A stretch of 64,000 nt of DNA from CALHVX01 sp051027215. Lineage in GTDB: Bacteria; Pseudomonadota; Gammaproteobacteria; Pseudomonadales; Azotimanducaceae. The notes beneath the pieces are model-generated. The model searched no databases, was not told the DNA's origin, and saw nothing but the letters and a program-made list of their open reading frames with translations. Each line of letters starts with the position of its first letter. Position 1 is the first letter of the stretch. The stretch lies in contig JBPCXR010000262.1 of the NCBI GenBank assembly GCA_051027215.1, positions 1 through 64,000 of the forward strand, read 5' to 3'. Positions 17,980-27,409 of the stretch are shown here, piece after piece. The position numbers and the translations under genes were made by a program.

Positions 17980-19321
17980 TTCAGGGCGACCGCTTGGCGT
18001 TGAGGACGATTGGCCTTCACCGCGTCGCGGTTGGTACACCACCTTCATCCTGCTGTTGGCATTCACGTTTTCCTTCGTTGACCGGCAAGTGCTAAATTTG
18101 CTGGTCGAGCCGATTCAGGCTGATCTGGGGATCAGCGATACCCAGATCAGCTTTCTCCAGGGCTTGGCGTTCGTGCTTACCTACGTCTCCATGAGCGTGC
18201 CCATCGGGCGCATGGTCGACAAATTCAATCGGGTGGCCATCATGATTGGCGGCGTATTGGTCTGGAGCGCCACCACCATTGCCTGTGGATTGTCGCGGAA
18301 TTACAGCCAGTTGTTGTTAGCCCGCCTGGGCGTCGGCGCAGGTGAGGCGGCGTTGAGCCCAGCCGCCTGGTCGGTACTGGCCGACTACTTTCACCCAGAC
18401 AAGCTGGCTCGGCCAATTAGCGTGTACCTCATGGGACCCTATTTGGGGGCCGGCATTGCCATGATCGCTGGCGCCGAAGTCCTCGATTGGACTAGCGAGG
18501 TTGACGTGGTCACCTTGCCCCTACTTGGCGCGGTGGCACCGTGGCAATTCACCTTTATCGCCGTTGGGCTTCCTGGACTGATCATCGCTGCCTTGCTAGC
18601 AAGCATTCGCGAACCTGCACGCAGAGGTAGAACTGATACTGCGTTAAGCGTTCCGCCGTGGAGTGAGGTTTGGGCGTACATTCGACAACACAAGCGCATC
18701 TACATTGCACTGCACCTGGGCGTCCCGTTCATCGTGGTCATGCTCTATGGGCTACAGGGCTGGATTCCCACGGTTATGGTTCGAGTTTACGATTGGGACC
18801 TGGCACAAGCAGGGCGCGTGTATGGCGTTATCGCGCTACTCGCAGGGTCTGGGGGTGTCCTGACCGGGCCCTTTGTTTCACGGGTATTGGAAGGTCACGG
18901 CATTTTCGATGCGCCGTTGCGCATCGCCATGTTTGGGGCTGTTGGCGCCACTGTGTGCCTGCTAGCACTACCTTGGCAAGCAAATCCGTATCTAGGTCTA
19001 GCCTGTGTTGCCGGCGCTAGCTTCTGCGTCACCCTACCACTGGCCCTCATCACTTCAGTCATGCAGCAGGTAACGCCAAACGCCATGCGCGGCGTGGTCA
19101 ATGGCATGTACGTGGTCACCACCAACGTGGTTGGTTTAGCGCTCGGACCAACCTTGGTGGCCGCCTGCACGGATTTTGTTTTTCAAGATCCAAAAGCGGT
19201 AGCGAAGTCTCTCGGACTTGTGTCGCTTTTCGTTGGACCCGTGGCCGTAGTACTACTCGGAATAGGCCGTAAAGCCTACATAGAACACCTGCAGCAACGC
19301 AGGCAATCTGACGTCGCATAG
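17945..19321 (+). CDS. MFS transporter, spinster-like
   Basis: 458 residues, 12 predicted helices. The first helix ends FTFSFVDRQVLNLLVEPIQ, with LGISDTQISFLQGLAF after it and RLGVGAGEAALSPAAWSVLADYF in the middle. These are hallmarks of the spinster-type MFS group common beside aromatic and terpene catabolic genes. Two starts are possible. The ATG used here overlaps the upstream gene by 35 nt. A TTG 24 nt later has a better placed GAGGAG and gives an N-terminus of LGANSG. It probably takes up a pathway intermediate across the inner membrane. Confidence 0.85.
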   Translation: MSAVRSECLGANSGRPLGVEDDWPSPRRGWYTTFILLLAFTFSFVDRQVLNLLVEPIQADLGISDTQISFLQGLAFVLTYVSMSVPIGRMVDKFNRVAIMIGGVLVWSATTIACGLSRNYSQLLLARLGVGAGEAALSPAAWSVLADYFHPDKLARPISVYLMGPYLGAGIAMIAGAEVLDWTSEVDVVTLPLLGAVAPWQFTFIAVGLPGLIIAALLASIREPARRGRTDTALSVPPWSEVWAYIRQHKRIYIALHLGVPFIVVMLYGLQGWIPTVMVRVYDWDLAQAGRVYGVIALLAGSGGVLTGPFVSRVLEGHGIFDAPLRIAMFGAVGATVCLLALPWQANPYLGLACVAGASFCVTLPLALITSVMQQVTPNAMRGVVNGMYVVTTNVVGLALGPTLVAACTDFVFQDPKAVAKSLGLVSLFVGPVAVVLLGIGRKAYIEHLQQRRQSDVA

Positions 19322-19337
19322 TTCAGGAGAACCCCAT

Positions 19338-21443
19338 ATGTACCCCTTGATCGTCCGCGCCCTGAGCGCCGCTCTTGGGCTTCTTCTATTTGCATCCGCA
19401 GTTGCGCAGAGTGCTAGCGAACAAGCCCAACAAGGTGGTGAGCTCTACGCAAACCACTGCGCCACCTGTCATGGCGCAGATCTACGCGGCTCCGCTCACG
19501 GCTCGGAGCTCACCGGTAGCACTTTCGTGAATCAGTGGGGGCAAAAGCACCACCTAGACTTACTGCGTTACAACCAAGAGAACATGCCGCCGGGCAGCAG
19601 CCAGGCGCTGAGCCAAGCGGAGCATCTCGCCGTCATCGCTTTTATCCTCACCAGCAACGGCGCTGATTTGCCAGAGACCGCGCTGTCGACCACCACAGCT
19701 CGGTTGATCGCTACCGGTGCGGCCGTCGGCGATGCAGGGGAGGCTTTCGATTCCTGGGGTTCTGCTGACAGCATCGACGAAATCGCCAAGAGCCGCTCGG
19801 CCTTCAATAACCAAAACGTTGAGTCGTTCGCACCGGTGTCTCAGGATATGCTGAACCAGCCGCCGCCCGGAGATTGGTTGAGCTGGCGACGCACGCTAGA
19901 CGGCCAGGGCTACAGCCCCTTAAAACAAATAAATCGACGCAACGTTAAGAAGCTAAAGCTTGCCTGGGTCACAGCCATGCGCGAAGGCAGCAATCAGGTC
20001 ACACCCCTGGTGCACGACGGCATCATGTATCTCACCCATCCCGGCCACGTGATTCAGGCCATCGATGCCAGCAACGGCGATGTCATCTGGGAGTATGCCT
20101 ACCCCTACCCCAAGGCTTCGATGACCTTAGGCGGTCCGGTTCGCAACATTGCCATTTACCAAGACAAGCTGTACTTAAGCACTTACGACGCAGCGATCGT
20201 CGCCATCAACGCCCGTACCGGTGAGCCTGTATGGCGAACGCAGAAGGCAGACTATCGGCTAGGCTATACCCACACCAGTGGGCCCATCGTTGGCGCAGGT
20301 GTGGTCTTGAGCGGAATCAACGGTTGCGAGCGCTTTAAGCAGAGTGGCTGTTTTGTTACCGGCCACGACGCCCAATCTGGGAAAGAGCTGTGGCGCACCT
20401 CAACCATTGCTCTACCAGGCACGCCTGGAGATGAAACCTGGGGCGATACGCCCATCGAATTTCGTGCTGGAGGCGATACCTGGATCGCTGGCAGTTTTGA
20501 CCCAAAGCTGAACCTGTTCTTCATTGGCACCTCCCAGGCCAAACCTTGGGTTGCTGCAAGCCGTGGCATGACCACCGACGACGCGGCGTTGTACACCAAC
20601 GCTACGCTCGCGCTTAATCCGCAGACCGGCGCCATTGTCTGGCACTATCAACACATTCCTGGCGAGACCATCGACATGGAAGTGGGCCTGGAGCGAGTGC
20701 TGGTTGATGTAGATGACCAGTCGCTGCTTTTCACCGCCGGCAAAGATGCCATTCTTTGGAAGCTCGATCGAACCAACGGCGCATACCTCGGCCACGTAGA
20801 AACCCTACCGCAAACGATTTTTTCCCATATCGATGCCACAACTGGCGCGGTCACCTACCGTCGCGACATTGCCGAAGCTGGCGTTGGCGAGCACTTCAGC
20901 GCGTGCCCGGGCATTTACGGTGGTCACAACTGGCAGGCCATGGCTTACAGCCCAGAAATTTCCAGCCTGATAATTCCGTTGCACCAGCTGTGTGCGGATA
21001 TGGTTGGAAGACAAGTCACCTTCGCTGAAGGTGAAGGTGGATTTGGCGGCGATTCTCGATCTTACGAAATGCCAGGGGCTGACGGCATGCTCGGCAAGCT
21101 TGCGGCGATCGATGTGCGTACGCTACGTGAACGCTGGAGCCATGAGCAACGGGCTATGTTGATGACTGGCGCGCTCACCACTGGTGGCGGTTTGGTGTTT
21201 GTTGGTGATTTAGACCGCTACATCAAAGCTTTGGACGTACGCAACGGCAAAGTGTTGTGGCAGGCCCGCCTGGGTGCTCCATTGCACGGTTACCCGATCA
21301 CCTACAGCGCTAACGGCAAACAATACCTAGCGGTACCCACTGGCATGGGCGTGTTCCGGGCACTCACTGCCGCCATCAGCCCGGACATCTATCAGGCCGC
21401 CAATGGCCAGGCGTTGTATGTATTCGAATTGCCTAGCCGCTAG
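19338..21443 (+). CDS. Quinohaemoprotein dehydrogenase with N-terminal cytochrome c domain
   Basis: 701 residues. A signal peptide (about 1-23) precedes a complete cytochrome c domain with CATCHG (Cys41, Cys44, His45) and a likely Met ligand in ENMPPGS. A PQQ propeller follows (WLSWRRTLDGQGYSPLKQIN, IQAIDASNGDVIWEY). Type II quinohaemoprotein alcohol dehydrogenases usually carry the haem domain at the C-terminus, so the order here is reversed. The vicinal Cys pair of alcohol dehydrogenases is not seen. AGGAGA precedes the ATG. It lies 16 nt after the transporter and is the third quinoprotein of the locus. Substrate unknown; periplasmic alcohol oxidation is inferred. Confidence 0.85.
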   Translation: MYPLIVRALSAALGLLLFASAVAQSASEQAQQGGELYANHCATCHGADLRGSAHGSELTGSTFVNQWGQKHHLDLLRYNQENMPPGSSQALSQAEHLAVIAFILTSNGADLPETALSTTTARLIATGAAVGDAGEAFDSWGSADSIDEIAKSRSAFNNQNVESFAPVSQDMLNQPPPGDWLSWRRTLDGQGYSPLKQINRRNVKKLKLAWVTAMREGSNQVTPLVHDGIMYLTHPGHVIQAIDASNGDVIWEYAYPYPKASMTLGGPVRNIAIYQDKLYLSTYDAAIVAINARTGEPVWRTQKADYRLGYTHTSGPIVGAGVVLSGINGCERFKQSGCFVTGHDAQSGKELWRTSTIALPGTPGDETWGDTPIEFRAGGDTWIAGSFDPKLNLFFIGTSQAKPWVAASRGMTTDDAALYTNATLALNPQTGAIVWHYQHIPGETIDMEVGLERVLVDVDDQSLLFTAGKDAILWKLDRTNGAYLGHVETLPQTIFSHIDATTGAVTYRRDIAEAGVGEHFSACPGIYGGHNWQAMAYSPEISSLIIPLHQLCADMVGRQVTFAEGEGGFGGDSRSYEMPGADGMLGKLAAIDVRTLRERWSHEQRAMLMTGALTTGGGLVFVGDLDRYIKALDVRNGKVLWQARLGAPLHGYPITYSANGKQYLAVPTGMGVFRALTAAISPDIYQAANGQALYVFELPSR

Positions 21444-21455
21444 AGCCATACAGCC

Positions 21456-21905
21456 ATGCTGACCTTCAAGTGCGTGAGCTTCGACGGGCTCAGCAACCAG
21501 GAACTTTATGAGCTGCTAAAGCTGCGTGCCGAAGTATTCGTGGTGGAACAGAACTGCGTGTATCTGGACTTGGACGGCAAGGACCAGCACGGGCATCACC
21601 TCTTGGGCCTGGATTCACAACGTCAGCTCTTAGCTTACGCGCGGCTACTGCCGAAAGGCGCCTCCTACCCAGACTACGCGTCCATCGGTCGAGTGGTGAC
21701 CGCAGCATCGTTGCGGGGCAGCGGCGCTGGCAAAGCGCTCATGCAATACGCGCTGGAGCGAGCGTCCGCAATGTATGAGAACACTGCGTTGAAGATCAGC
21801 GCCCAGGCTCATCTGGAACCCTTCTATCGCGAACTCGGTTTCTTACCACAGGGCGAAGGTTACTTGGAAGACGGAATCCCACACTTAGCCATGGTCCGAG
21901 AGTAG
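21456..21905 (+). CDS. elaA: ElaA-family GNAT acetyltransferase
   Basis: 149 residues. LYELLKLRAEVFVVEQNCVYLDLDG, LLAYARLLPKG, IGRVVTAASLRGSGAGKALM (the acetyl-CoA loop) and QAHLEPFYRELGF closely follow E. coli ElaA. The family is a predicted N-acyltransferase with no settled substrate. It lies 12 nt behind the quinoprotein and ends one base before a convergent SDR, so it may be a passenger at the operon end. Confidence 0.85.
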   Translation: MLTFKCVSFDGLSNQELYELLKLRAEVFVVEQNCVYLDLDGKDQHGHHLLGLDSQRQLLAYARLLPKGASYPDYASIGRVVTAASLRGSGAGKALMQYALERASAMYENTALKISAQAHLEPFYRELGFLPQGEGYLEDGIPHLAMVRE

Positions 21906-21906
21906 C

Positions 21907-22659
21907 TTACTGCGCAGTAAAGCCCCCATCGACAGAAAGCACCGCACCCTGGCACAGGGTGGAATCGTCGGAAGCAAAAAACAACACCGCACCAGCCACT
22001 TCATCCGCTCGGCCCATACGACCGATAGGCATCACTCCTTCTAACATCGCTTTGGCCTCATTCTGATCCGGCATTTGGCTGGTCCAGCGCTCCATCATCG
22101 GCGTTGCAATAACGCCGGGGCAAACACAGTTGATGCGTACACCGCTCTTTGCCAGCTCAATGGCCATGTCCCGGGTGAAGACCACCAGGCCACCTTTGGC
22201 GCTGCCATAGGCCGTAGACAACGGGAATCCAACCAAGCCATTGAGCGAGGAGATGTTGATCACGCTGCCAGAACCCCTAGCCACCATGTCCGGAACCAAG
22301 TGTTTGCAGAACAACCATGGCCCTTTTAAATCAGTGTCTAGCACACGATCCCATTGCTCTACGGTGGTCTGATCGTAACTTTCGTTCAACTCACTGCCTG
22401 CATTGTTGACCAGCACATCGATCTGAGGCCAGCGGCTCTTCGCGGCAGCGGCGACTGCGGCAACCTGATCTTCTTTGCGCACATCACAACCGATGGCAGT
22501 GGCCGCGTCGCCAAAATTCGCCGCCAGGGCTCGCGCCGCGTCGAGGTCAATGTCGGCGATGAGCACTTCTGCGCCCTCGGCAACAAAACGCCGCACGATC
22601 GCCTCACCGATGCCGCTAGCCCCACCGGTAATCACACAAGTTCGATCTTTCAGTCGCAT
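21907..22659 (-). CDS. Short-chain dehydrogenase/reductase
   Basis: A 250-residue classical SDR. TGGASGIGEAI binds NAD(P), an acidic residue at the second strand end (IADIDLD) favours NAD, and NNAGS, ISSLNGLVG and YGSAKGG complete the catalytic set. The C-terminus (GAVLSVDGGFTAQ) is that of FabG/3-hydroxyacyl or hydroxysteroid-type members. AAGGA stands 6 nt before the ATG. It is convergent with the ElaA gene and 70 nt downstream of an MFS gene on the same strand. Substrate unknown. Confidence 0.9.
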   Translation of the reverse strand: MRLKDRTCVITGGASGIGEAIVRRFVAEGAEVLIADIDLDAARALAANFGDAATAIGCDVRKEDQVAAVAAAAKSRWPQIDVLVNNAGSELNESYDQTTVEQWDRVLDTDLKGPWLFCKHLVPDMVARGSGSVINISSLNGLVGFPLSTAYGSAKGGLVVFTRDMAIELAKSGVRINCVCPGVIATPMMERWTSQMPDQNEAKAMLEGVMPIGRMGRADEVAGAVLFFASDDSTLCQGAVLSVDGGFTAQ

Positions 22660-22729
22660 GCAGAATCCTTGTCGGTATTAACTCTATGACCAAAGAGCTT
22701 GTTGGTTCGATGCTAGACAGCCATGCGCA

Positions 22730-23923
22730 TCACGCGAGGCTCGGTTGACTGCGGCGCCCCGCATCTGCGGCGCGCAGCACTGGCAGCATTAATGCAGCAC
22801 CTACGGCAATGCAGGCCATGGCTGCCATGCCGTTGGCGACGAACCCTTGGCTATCGCTTAGCAAGCCGCCTACCAGCGGAGCTAGCGCGCCGCCAAGCAT
22901 GACGAAGGCCGGATGTGAGCCAGTTAGTCGACCGCTAGGCTCAACTACGGCCGTGGCACCCAAAAAAATCGGCATCAGCGCTGTCGGCAATACTGCGAAT
23001 AGCGGCGCGGTGGTGATGAAGGTCATGGGTTCCTGGGCTCCTGCCAACAGGCCGGCCAGCAGCAGCATCGAACCGATGACCACCGCCGAGAGCAACAGCG
23101 CTGAGAACCGTGCGCCAAGATATCCGGCGATGAGCGGTGCAATGATTCCGATAAACCCCCCAACCATGAATACATAGCCGATGGCTTCTGCGTCCAATGT
23201 TGCCTGGCGCCCGATTCGAACCAGAAAAATGGCCAACAACCCATGCCCGAAAAACAGCACGCCAAGCCCCAGCAGCGCGATCCAGCCACGCAACGGCACC
23301 TTCGCGGGCTGGCCATCTGCAGCGGCATAGGGCTTGGGACGGGGAGTTGCCGCTACAAATAGAAACGCCAACAGGCCGGCCAAAGCATATACGGCATAAA
23401 GCCCATCTACCGCTGAAAGTTGCCAGCTTTGGGGCAACAGCTCACCAAGGCGCAAGGCCCGAGGCAGGATGAAGGCAACCAGCACGCCCATCACGCCAAC
23501 CGCGGCATTGATGATGCCGAAAGTTTGCTGGGGTTTGTCAGAACGACCTGCGGTAGACATCACCGTTGCCATCACCGCACCGATGGCAAGGCCGGCGGGC
23601 ACCCGAACTCCCAACAACCATTGAGAACTCGGCACAAATATCGAAAGCGTGTTACAGCCAATAACCAACAGTAACGCGAGCCGATAGAGTTGATGAGGAT
23701 TAAAGGCAGTGCCTACGCGGGCAAAGTACAAGGTACCGCCGGCGATGGCGACCATCTCTGCGGACGCAACCGTTCCTGCTTGGGCATTGCTAACGTCAAA
23801 AGACAAGGCAATTGCGTCGATATTGAATGCCATCCCCAACGAAGCGGCAAAGCCCAACAGCAGCACCCCGGTCAGCGAAACCACTGCGCGAGTGCCCAGT
23901 TGCAACTGGGCGGCGTCAGCCAC
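22730..23923 (-). CDS. MFS transporter of unknown substrate
   Basis: 397 residues, about 12 hydrophobic segments, with MFS features (VRVPAGLAIGAVMATVMST in helix 4; GYVFMVGGFIGIIAPLIAGYLG). The typical loop 2-3 GxxxDRxGRR motif is not clear. The start is GTG with GGAG 11 nt upstream. It precedes the SDR on the same strand and is divergent from a P450 gene. Confidence 0.78.
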   Translation of the reverse strand: MADAAQLQLGTRAVVSLTGVLLLGFAASLGMAFNIDAIALSFDVSNAQAGTVASAEMVAIAGGTLYFARVGTAFNPHQLYRLALLLVIGCNTLSIFVPSSQWLLGVRVPAGLAIGAVMATVMSTAGRSDKPQQTFGIINAAVGVMGVLVAFILPRALRLGELLPQSWQLSAVDGLYAVYALAGLLAFLFVAATPRPKPYAAADGQPAKVPLRGWIALLGLGVLFFGHGLLAIFLVRIGRQATLDAEAIGYVFMVGGFIGIIAPLIAGYLGARFSALLLSAVVIGSMLLLAGLLAGAQEPMTFITTAPLFAVLPTALMPIFLGATAVVEPSGRLTGSHPAFVMLGGALAPLVGGLLSDSQGFVANGMAAMACIAVGAALMLPVLRAADAGRRSQPSLA

Positions 23924-24096
23924 TAGCGTCTAAGCTCCGCTGCCATGCAGATCGACGAATAACTCACGCAACACCGCTTTCTTGGGGGACAGGCCATCAT
24001 AGCCCATGGGTTTCCCGCTCCATAGAAAAACCAGGCGGTCTCTAACAGCGAAATTCGTTAAGATCAGGTTTTAGCTGAACAACATCGGACTGACCC
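23924..24096. promoter_or_regulatory. Divergent intergenic region between MFS and P450 genes
   Basis: A 173-bp gap between divergent genes, expected to hold both promoters. By eye there is no clear palindrome, repeat or RNA. Confidence 0.35.
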
Positions 24097-25368
24097 ATGA
24101 GCGAGATCCTCGACCAGATTGAAACCTGCCCGATTAGCAGCATCACCCCCATGCATCCGGATCTGCTGCGCTGCCCCGCAGCTATGAACCGACGTCTGCG
24201 GGAAGAAGCGCCGGTGTATCAAGATCCATTATCGGGCATCTACTTCATCTCCCGCTATGCCGACGTGGTTGCCATGGCCATGGATCCAAAGACTTTTTCC
24301 AGCGTCATGGCCGGCGACAGCTCCCGCGCCGTGAACTCAGAGGATCCTGACGTGACGGCCATCATGGCCGATGGCTATCCAAACGTTGCCACCATGTTGA
24401 CCCAGGACCCGCCACTACAGCGTCGCTATCGAAAATTCGTCGATGGCGCCTTCTCCCCGTCGAATCTCAAAGCATTAGAACCCTTCATCAGCGCCACCTC
24501 ACACGAGCTCATCGATCGAATGGCGCCAAATGGACGTTGTGAATTTCTGAACGAATTTGGGGTGCCGCTGCCACTAACGGTAATCGCCTCGCAAATCGGC
24601 ACCCCCATCGAAGATTTGCCGAAGCTGCGCAAGTGGACCGAAGCTTTCATCGGCAACCTCAGCCAACAGCTCGACAAGCAAGGCATGATTCGAGCAGCGA
24701 CAGATATCCTCGAATTCCAGCACTATTTTGTCGAGAAGATGGAAGAGCGGCGCCAGCAGCCTCAGGACGACATTCTCTCTAAAGTCGTAAACGCCAGCAT
24801 CGATGGTGAAAAGCCCCTAGACAATGCCGAGTGCCTGTCCATGTTGTCCCAGATCCTTGTTGCTGGGAACGAAACCACTGCCGGTTCACTGACTGAAGGT
24901 ATCTGGCTGCTGATCAACAACCCTGATCAGTACGAGTTGCTCGAAAAAGATCCCTCTCCGGAGATGATCAATCGCTTTGTAGAAGAAGTGCTCAGAGTGT
25001 CCAGCCCGTCTGCCAACATGTTTCGGCGCACTACCACCGATGTCACCCTGCATGACGTTACCATCCCAGCCAACTCAATCTGCTTTGCACGCTTTGCTGC
25101 CGCCAATCAGGATGAAGCCCAGTTTGCGGACCCCCTGAAGTTCGACATCATGCGTGACAACCTGCGAGACCATGTCGCCTTCGGCAAAGGCATTCACCAC
25201 TGCCTTGGTGCCGCGTTGGCCCGCCGCGAGATGAACGGCGGCTTTACCGCCATCTTCGAACGGTTAAAGAACTTCCGCCTCGACGAGACTGTGAAGGGCC
25301 CGGAGTTCCTGCCGAACGCATTGCTGCATGGGCTGGACTCGCTGCATGTGGAATTCGATCTGCGTTAG
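24097..25368 (+). CDS. Cytochrome P450 (bacterial class I type)
   Basis: A 423-residue soluble P450. The I-helix AGNETTAG, the K-helix EEVLR and the haem loop FGKGIHHCLG (Cys about 369) are all intact. It inserts one oxygen atom into a hydrophobic substrate. No ferredoxin or reductase gene is adjacent, so electrons must come from a partner encoded elsewhere. It ends in a 4-nt overlap with the convergent thioredoxin-like gene. The CYP family cannot be assigned by eye; terpene, fatty acid or steroid substrates are all possible. Confidence 0.93.
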   Translation: MSEILDQIETCPISSITPMHPDLLRCPAAMNRRLREEAPVYQDPLSGIYFISRYADVVAMAMDPKTFSSVMAGDSSRAVNSEDPDVTAIMADGYPNVATMLTQDPPLQRRYRKFVDGAFSPSNLKALEPFISATSHELIDRMAPNGRCEFLNEFGVPLPLTVIASQIGTPIEDLPKLRKWTEAFIGNLSQQLDKQGMIRAATDILEFQHYFVEKMEERRQQPQDDILSKVVNASIDGEKPLDNAECLSMLSQILVAGNETTAGSLTEGIWLLINNPDQYELLEKDPSPEMINRFVEEVLRVSSPSANMFRRTTTDVTLHDVTIPANSICFARFAAANQDEAQFADPLKFDIMRDNLRDHVAFGKGIHHCLGAALARREMNGGFTAIFERLKNFRLDETVKGPEFLPNALLHGLDSLHVEFDLR

Positions 25369-25922
25369 CGACCCGAGCCAAGCACCGGAGCCGATGGCGT
25401 GACCGCAAGCAGTTTCTCAACGGCTGCCCTAACTTCGTTCGACCACTGCTGAGCCACCGTGCTCCCAGCGGGTAGGTTGGTGCTTGCGCGCCGGTACACC
25501 ACTTGGCCACTCCCATCTACGACCATTAAGCCAGGAATGAACTGCACATCGTACTGCTGTGCAATGCCGTCGGCATCGGCGATGGCTACAACTGGAAAAT
25601 CCAGACTAGCCATATAGGCCTTCGGATCGCCGCGCCCGCGCTCCTTAGTGTTGAAGGTGAGCACCTGCAGACCGCTCTCTGCATAGTCCGCATGGATCTG
25701 CTTGGCATAGGGCATGAACGCCTTACAATAGGGGCACCAGGTCGCCCAGAACAGCAGCACTGCCGGCCGGCCGTCAAGCACCTCAGGGAAGGATACCTGC
25801 GTGCCGTCACGCAAATCGTTACCCGCCCAGGCCGGTGCCTGATCACCCGCTGTTACAGCATGGGCATTGCCGCACATCGCCAAGAACAGCACTAGTAGCA
25901 GCCGTTTGGGGTAGATTCGCAT
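25365..25922 (-). CDS. Secreted thioredoxin-like protein (TlpA/ResA type)
   Basis: 185 residues. A signal peptide (MRIYPKRLLLVLFLAMCGNAHA) precedes an AhpC-TSA/thioredoxin domain with the active-site motif WCPYC and a cis-Pro region VQFIPGLMVVDG. It would act in periplasmic thiol-disulfide exchange, for example reducing apocytochrome c or another partner. The longer frame upstream of this ATG lacks a signal peptide, while AAGGA lies just upstream of this one, so the short form is preferred. It is divergent from the MscS channel gene and convergent with the P450 gene. Confidence 0.88.
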   Translation of the reverse strand: MRIYPKRLLLVLFLAMCGNAHAVTAGDQAPAWAGNDLRDGTQVSFPEVLDGRPAVLLFWATWCPYCKAFMPYAKQIHADYAESGLQVLTFNTKERGRGDPKAYMASLDFPVVAIADADGIAQQYDVQFIPGLMVVDGSGQVVYRRASTNLPAGSTVAQQWSNEVRAAVEKLLAVTPSAPVLGSGR

Positions 25923-26043
25923 GATGATTTCCTTGAACAACCGATGATTCTTAGCGTTGGACCACAAACTACGATGAACGTTTGCTGCCGCGAGCCTGCG
26001 CAGTGACTGCCACTTCGAAGCAACGAGCAAGCAGAAGAAGATC

Positions 26044-27372
26044 ATGAACGAACTGCTCAAGAATCTGCAGCAACAAATCTCAACAGCAACCGAAACTGCG
26101 GCCCAATGGGCCATGAGCCCACAGTTCTACGCACAACTCGGCGCGATCGCAACCGCAGTGATTGTTGCCTATCTGCTCAGCGCTTTGCTCAAAGCCAAAG
26201 TGCCAGCACTACGTGACGAGCCCGCTGCCGGTCGTCTGTTCTACCTGCGCTCCCTATTTTACCGCCTCCGAGTTCTGACTACGCCGCTGCTAATCGTCTT
26301 CTTTCTCGGCGTTGCAGTAGAAGTAGCCGTAGACGCGGTGGGCCAGAGCTGGCTCATTCGCGTGGCACAGGGGCTCGCAGTGATTGCCCTGCTGTATCGC
26401 ATCATCACCCACTTCATTCAAAGCCCGGTGATCAAGGTGCTAGCCAAGTGGATTGGCATTCCGCTGGCCACCTTAGAAGTGTTTGGCTGGCTCGATAACG
26501 TCACCGCCTATCTAGCCGACATTTCTATGTCTGTGGGCAACATCCACATTTCACTGCTGGCCCTATCTCGCACCCTGCTGTTTGGCTCTGTGCTGTTCTG
26601 GCTCGGTCGAGTCTCGAACAATGCGGGAAAGCAGGTCATCCGCAATCAGACCAATCTGGACGTAGGCACCCGGGAAGTGTTCGCGAAGCTATTCGAGCTT
26701 GCGCTGTTCGTGGTGATCTTTCTTTTGCTGCTGCAGGTCATGGGCATCAGCCTCACAGCCCTGGCGGTGTTCGGTGGCGCGCTTGGCGTCGGCTTGGGAT
26801 TTGGCTTGCAGCAGATCGCCTCGAACTTCATTTCCGGCTTCATCATACTGCTCGATCGATCGCTAACCATTGGCGATTACATCGAGCTGGAAGATGGCCG
26901 CGCTGGGGTACTGCGCGAGCTGAACATGCGTTTTGGTGTGATCGAGACCTACGATGGCAAAGACATCATGGTGCCCAACGAGCAGTTCATTACCTCTTCG
27001 TATACTAATTGGACACACAAAAACCCCCAGCAACGTTATGCGTTAAATCTACAGGTTGCCTACGCTACTGATCTCGATGCACTGTTTGAAAACATCCGAG
27101 CCATATGCACTAAGCACCCGCAGGTCATCAGTGGCGATGATGCGCCTGTTGAGTTGCGTCCTGACGCCGAAATCGCTGGCTTCGGCGAGTCCGGAATCGA
27201 CATTTTGGTGGAGTTCTGGATGGAGGGTATTGATGACGGTCGCAACCGAGTGGGAGCGGATTTGCTGTACGATATCTGGAAGTCGATAAAAGAAAATGGC
27301 ATGGAAATTCCTTATCCACAGCGCGAGATTCGCATTCTGAGCGAACAGCCAATCCCAAATACCGATCGATGA
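26044..27372 (+). CDS. MscS-family mechanosensitive channel
   Basis: 442 residues. Several N-terminal transmembrane segments precede the MscS core. The pore helix reads LAVFGGALGVGLGFGLQQIASNFISG, followed by the beta domain (LDRSLTIGDYIELEDGRAGVLRELNMRFGVIET, DIMVPNEQFI) and a cytoplasmic cage domain ending with IPYPQREIRIL. It releases solutes on hypo-osmotic shock. The longer-than-MscS N-terminus places it in a larger YbdG/YjeP-like group. AGAAGAAG stands before the ATG. It starts a plus-strand run that includes a small membrane protein. Confidence 0.92.
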   Translation: MNELLKNLQQQISTATETAAQWAMSPQFYAQLGAIATAVIVAYLLSALLKAKVPALRDEPAAGRLFYLRSLFYRLRVLTTPLLIVFFLGVAVEVAVDAVGQSWLIRVAQGLAVIALLYRIITHFIQSPVIKVLAKWIGIPLATLEVFGWLDNVTAYLADISMSVGNIHISLLALSRTLLFGSVLFWLGRVSNNAGKQVIRNQTNLDVGTREVFAKLFELALFVVIFLLLLQVMGISLTALAVFGGALGVGLGFGLQQIASNFISGFIILLDRSLTIGDYIELEDGRAGVLRELNMRFGVIETYDGKDIMVPNEQFITSSYTNWTHKNPQQRYALNLQVAYATDLDALFENIRAICTKHPQVISGDDAPVELRPDAEIAGFGESGIDILVEFWMEGIDDGRNRVGADLLYDIWKSIKENGMEIPYPQREIRILSEQPIPNTDR

Positions 27373-27409
27373 AGCAAAACCCGTCCAGCAATAACCAGTT
27401 TTCCAACCT

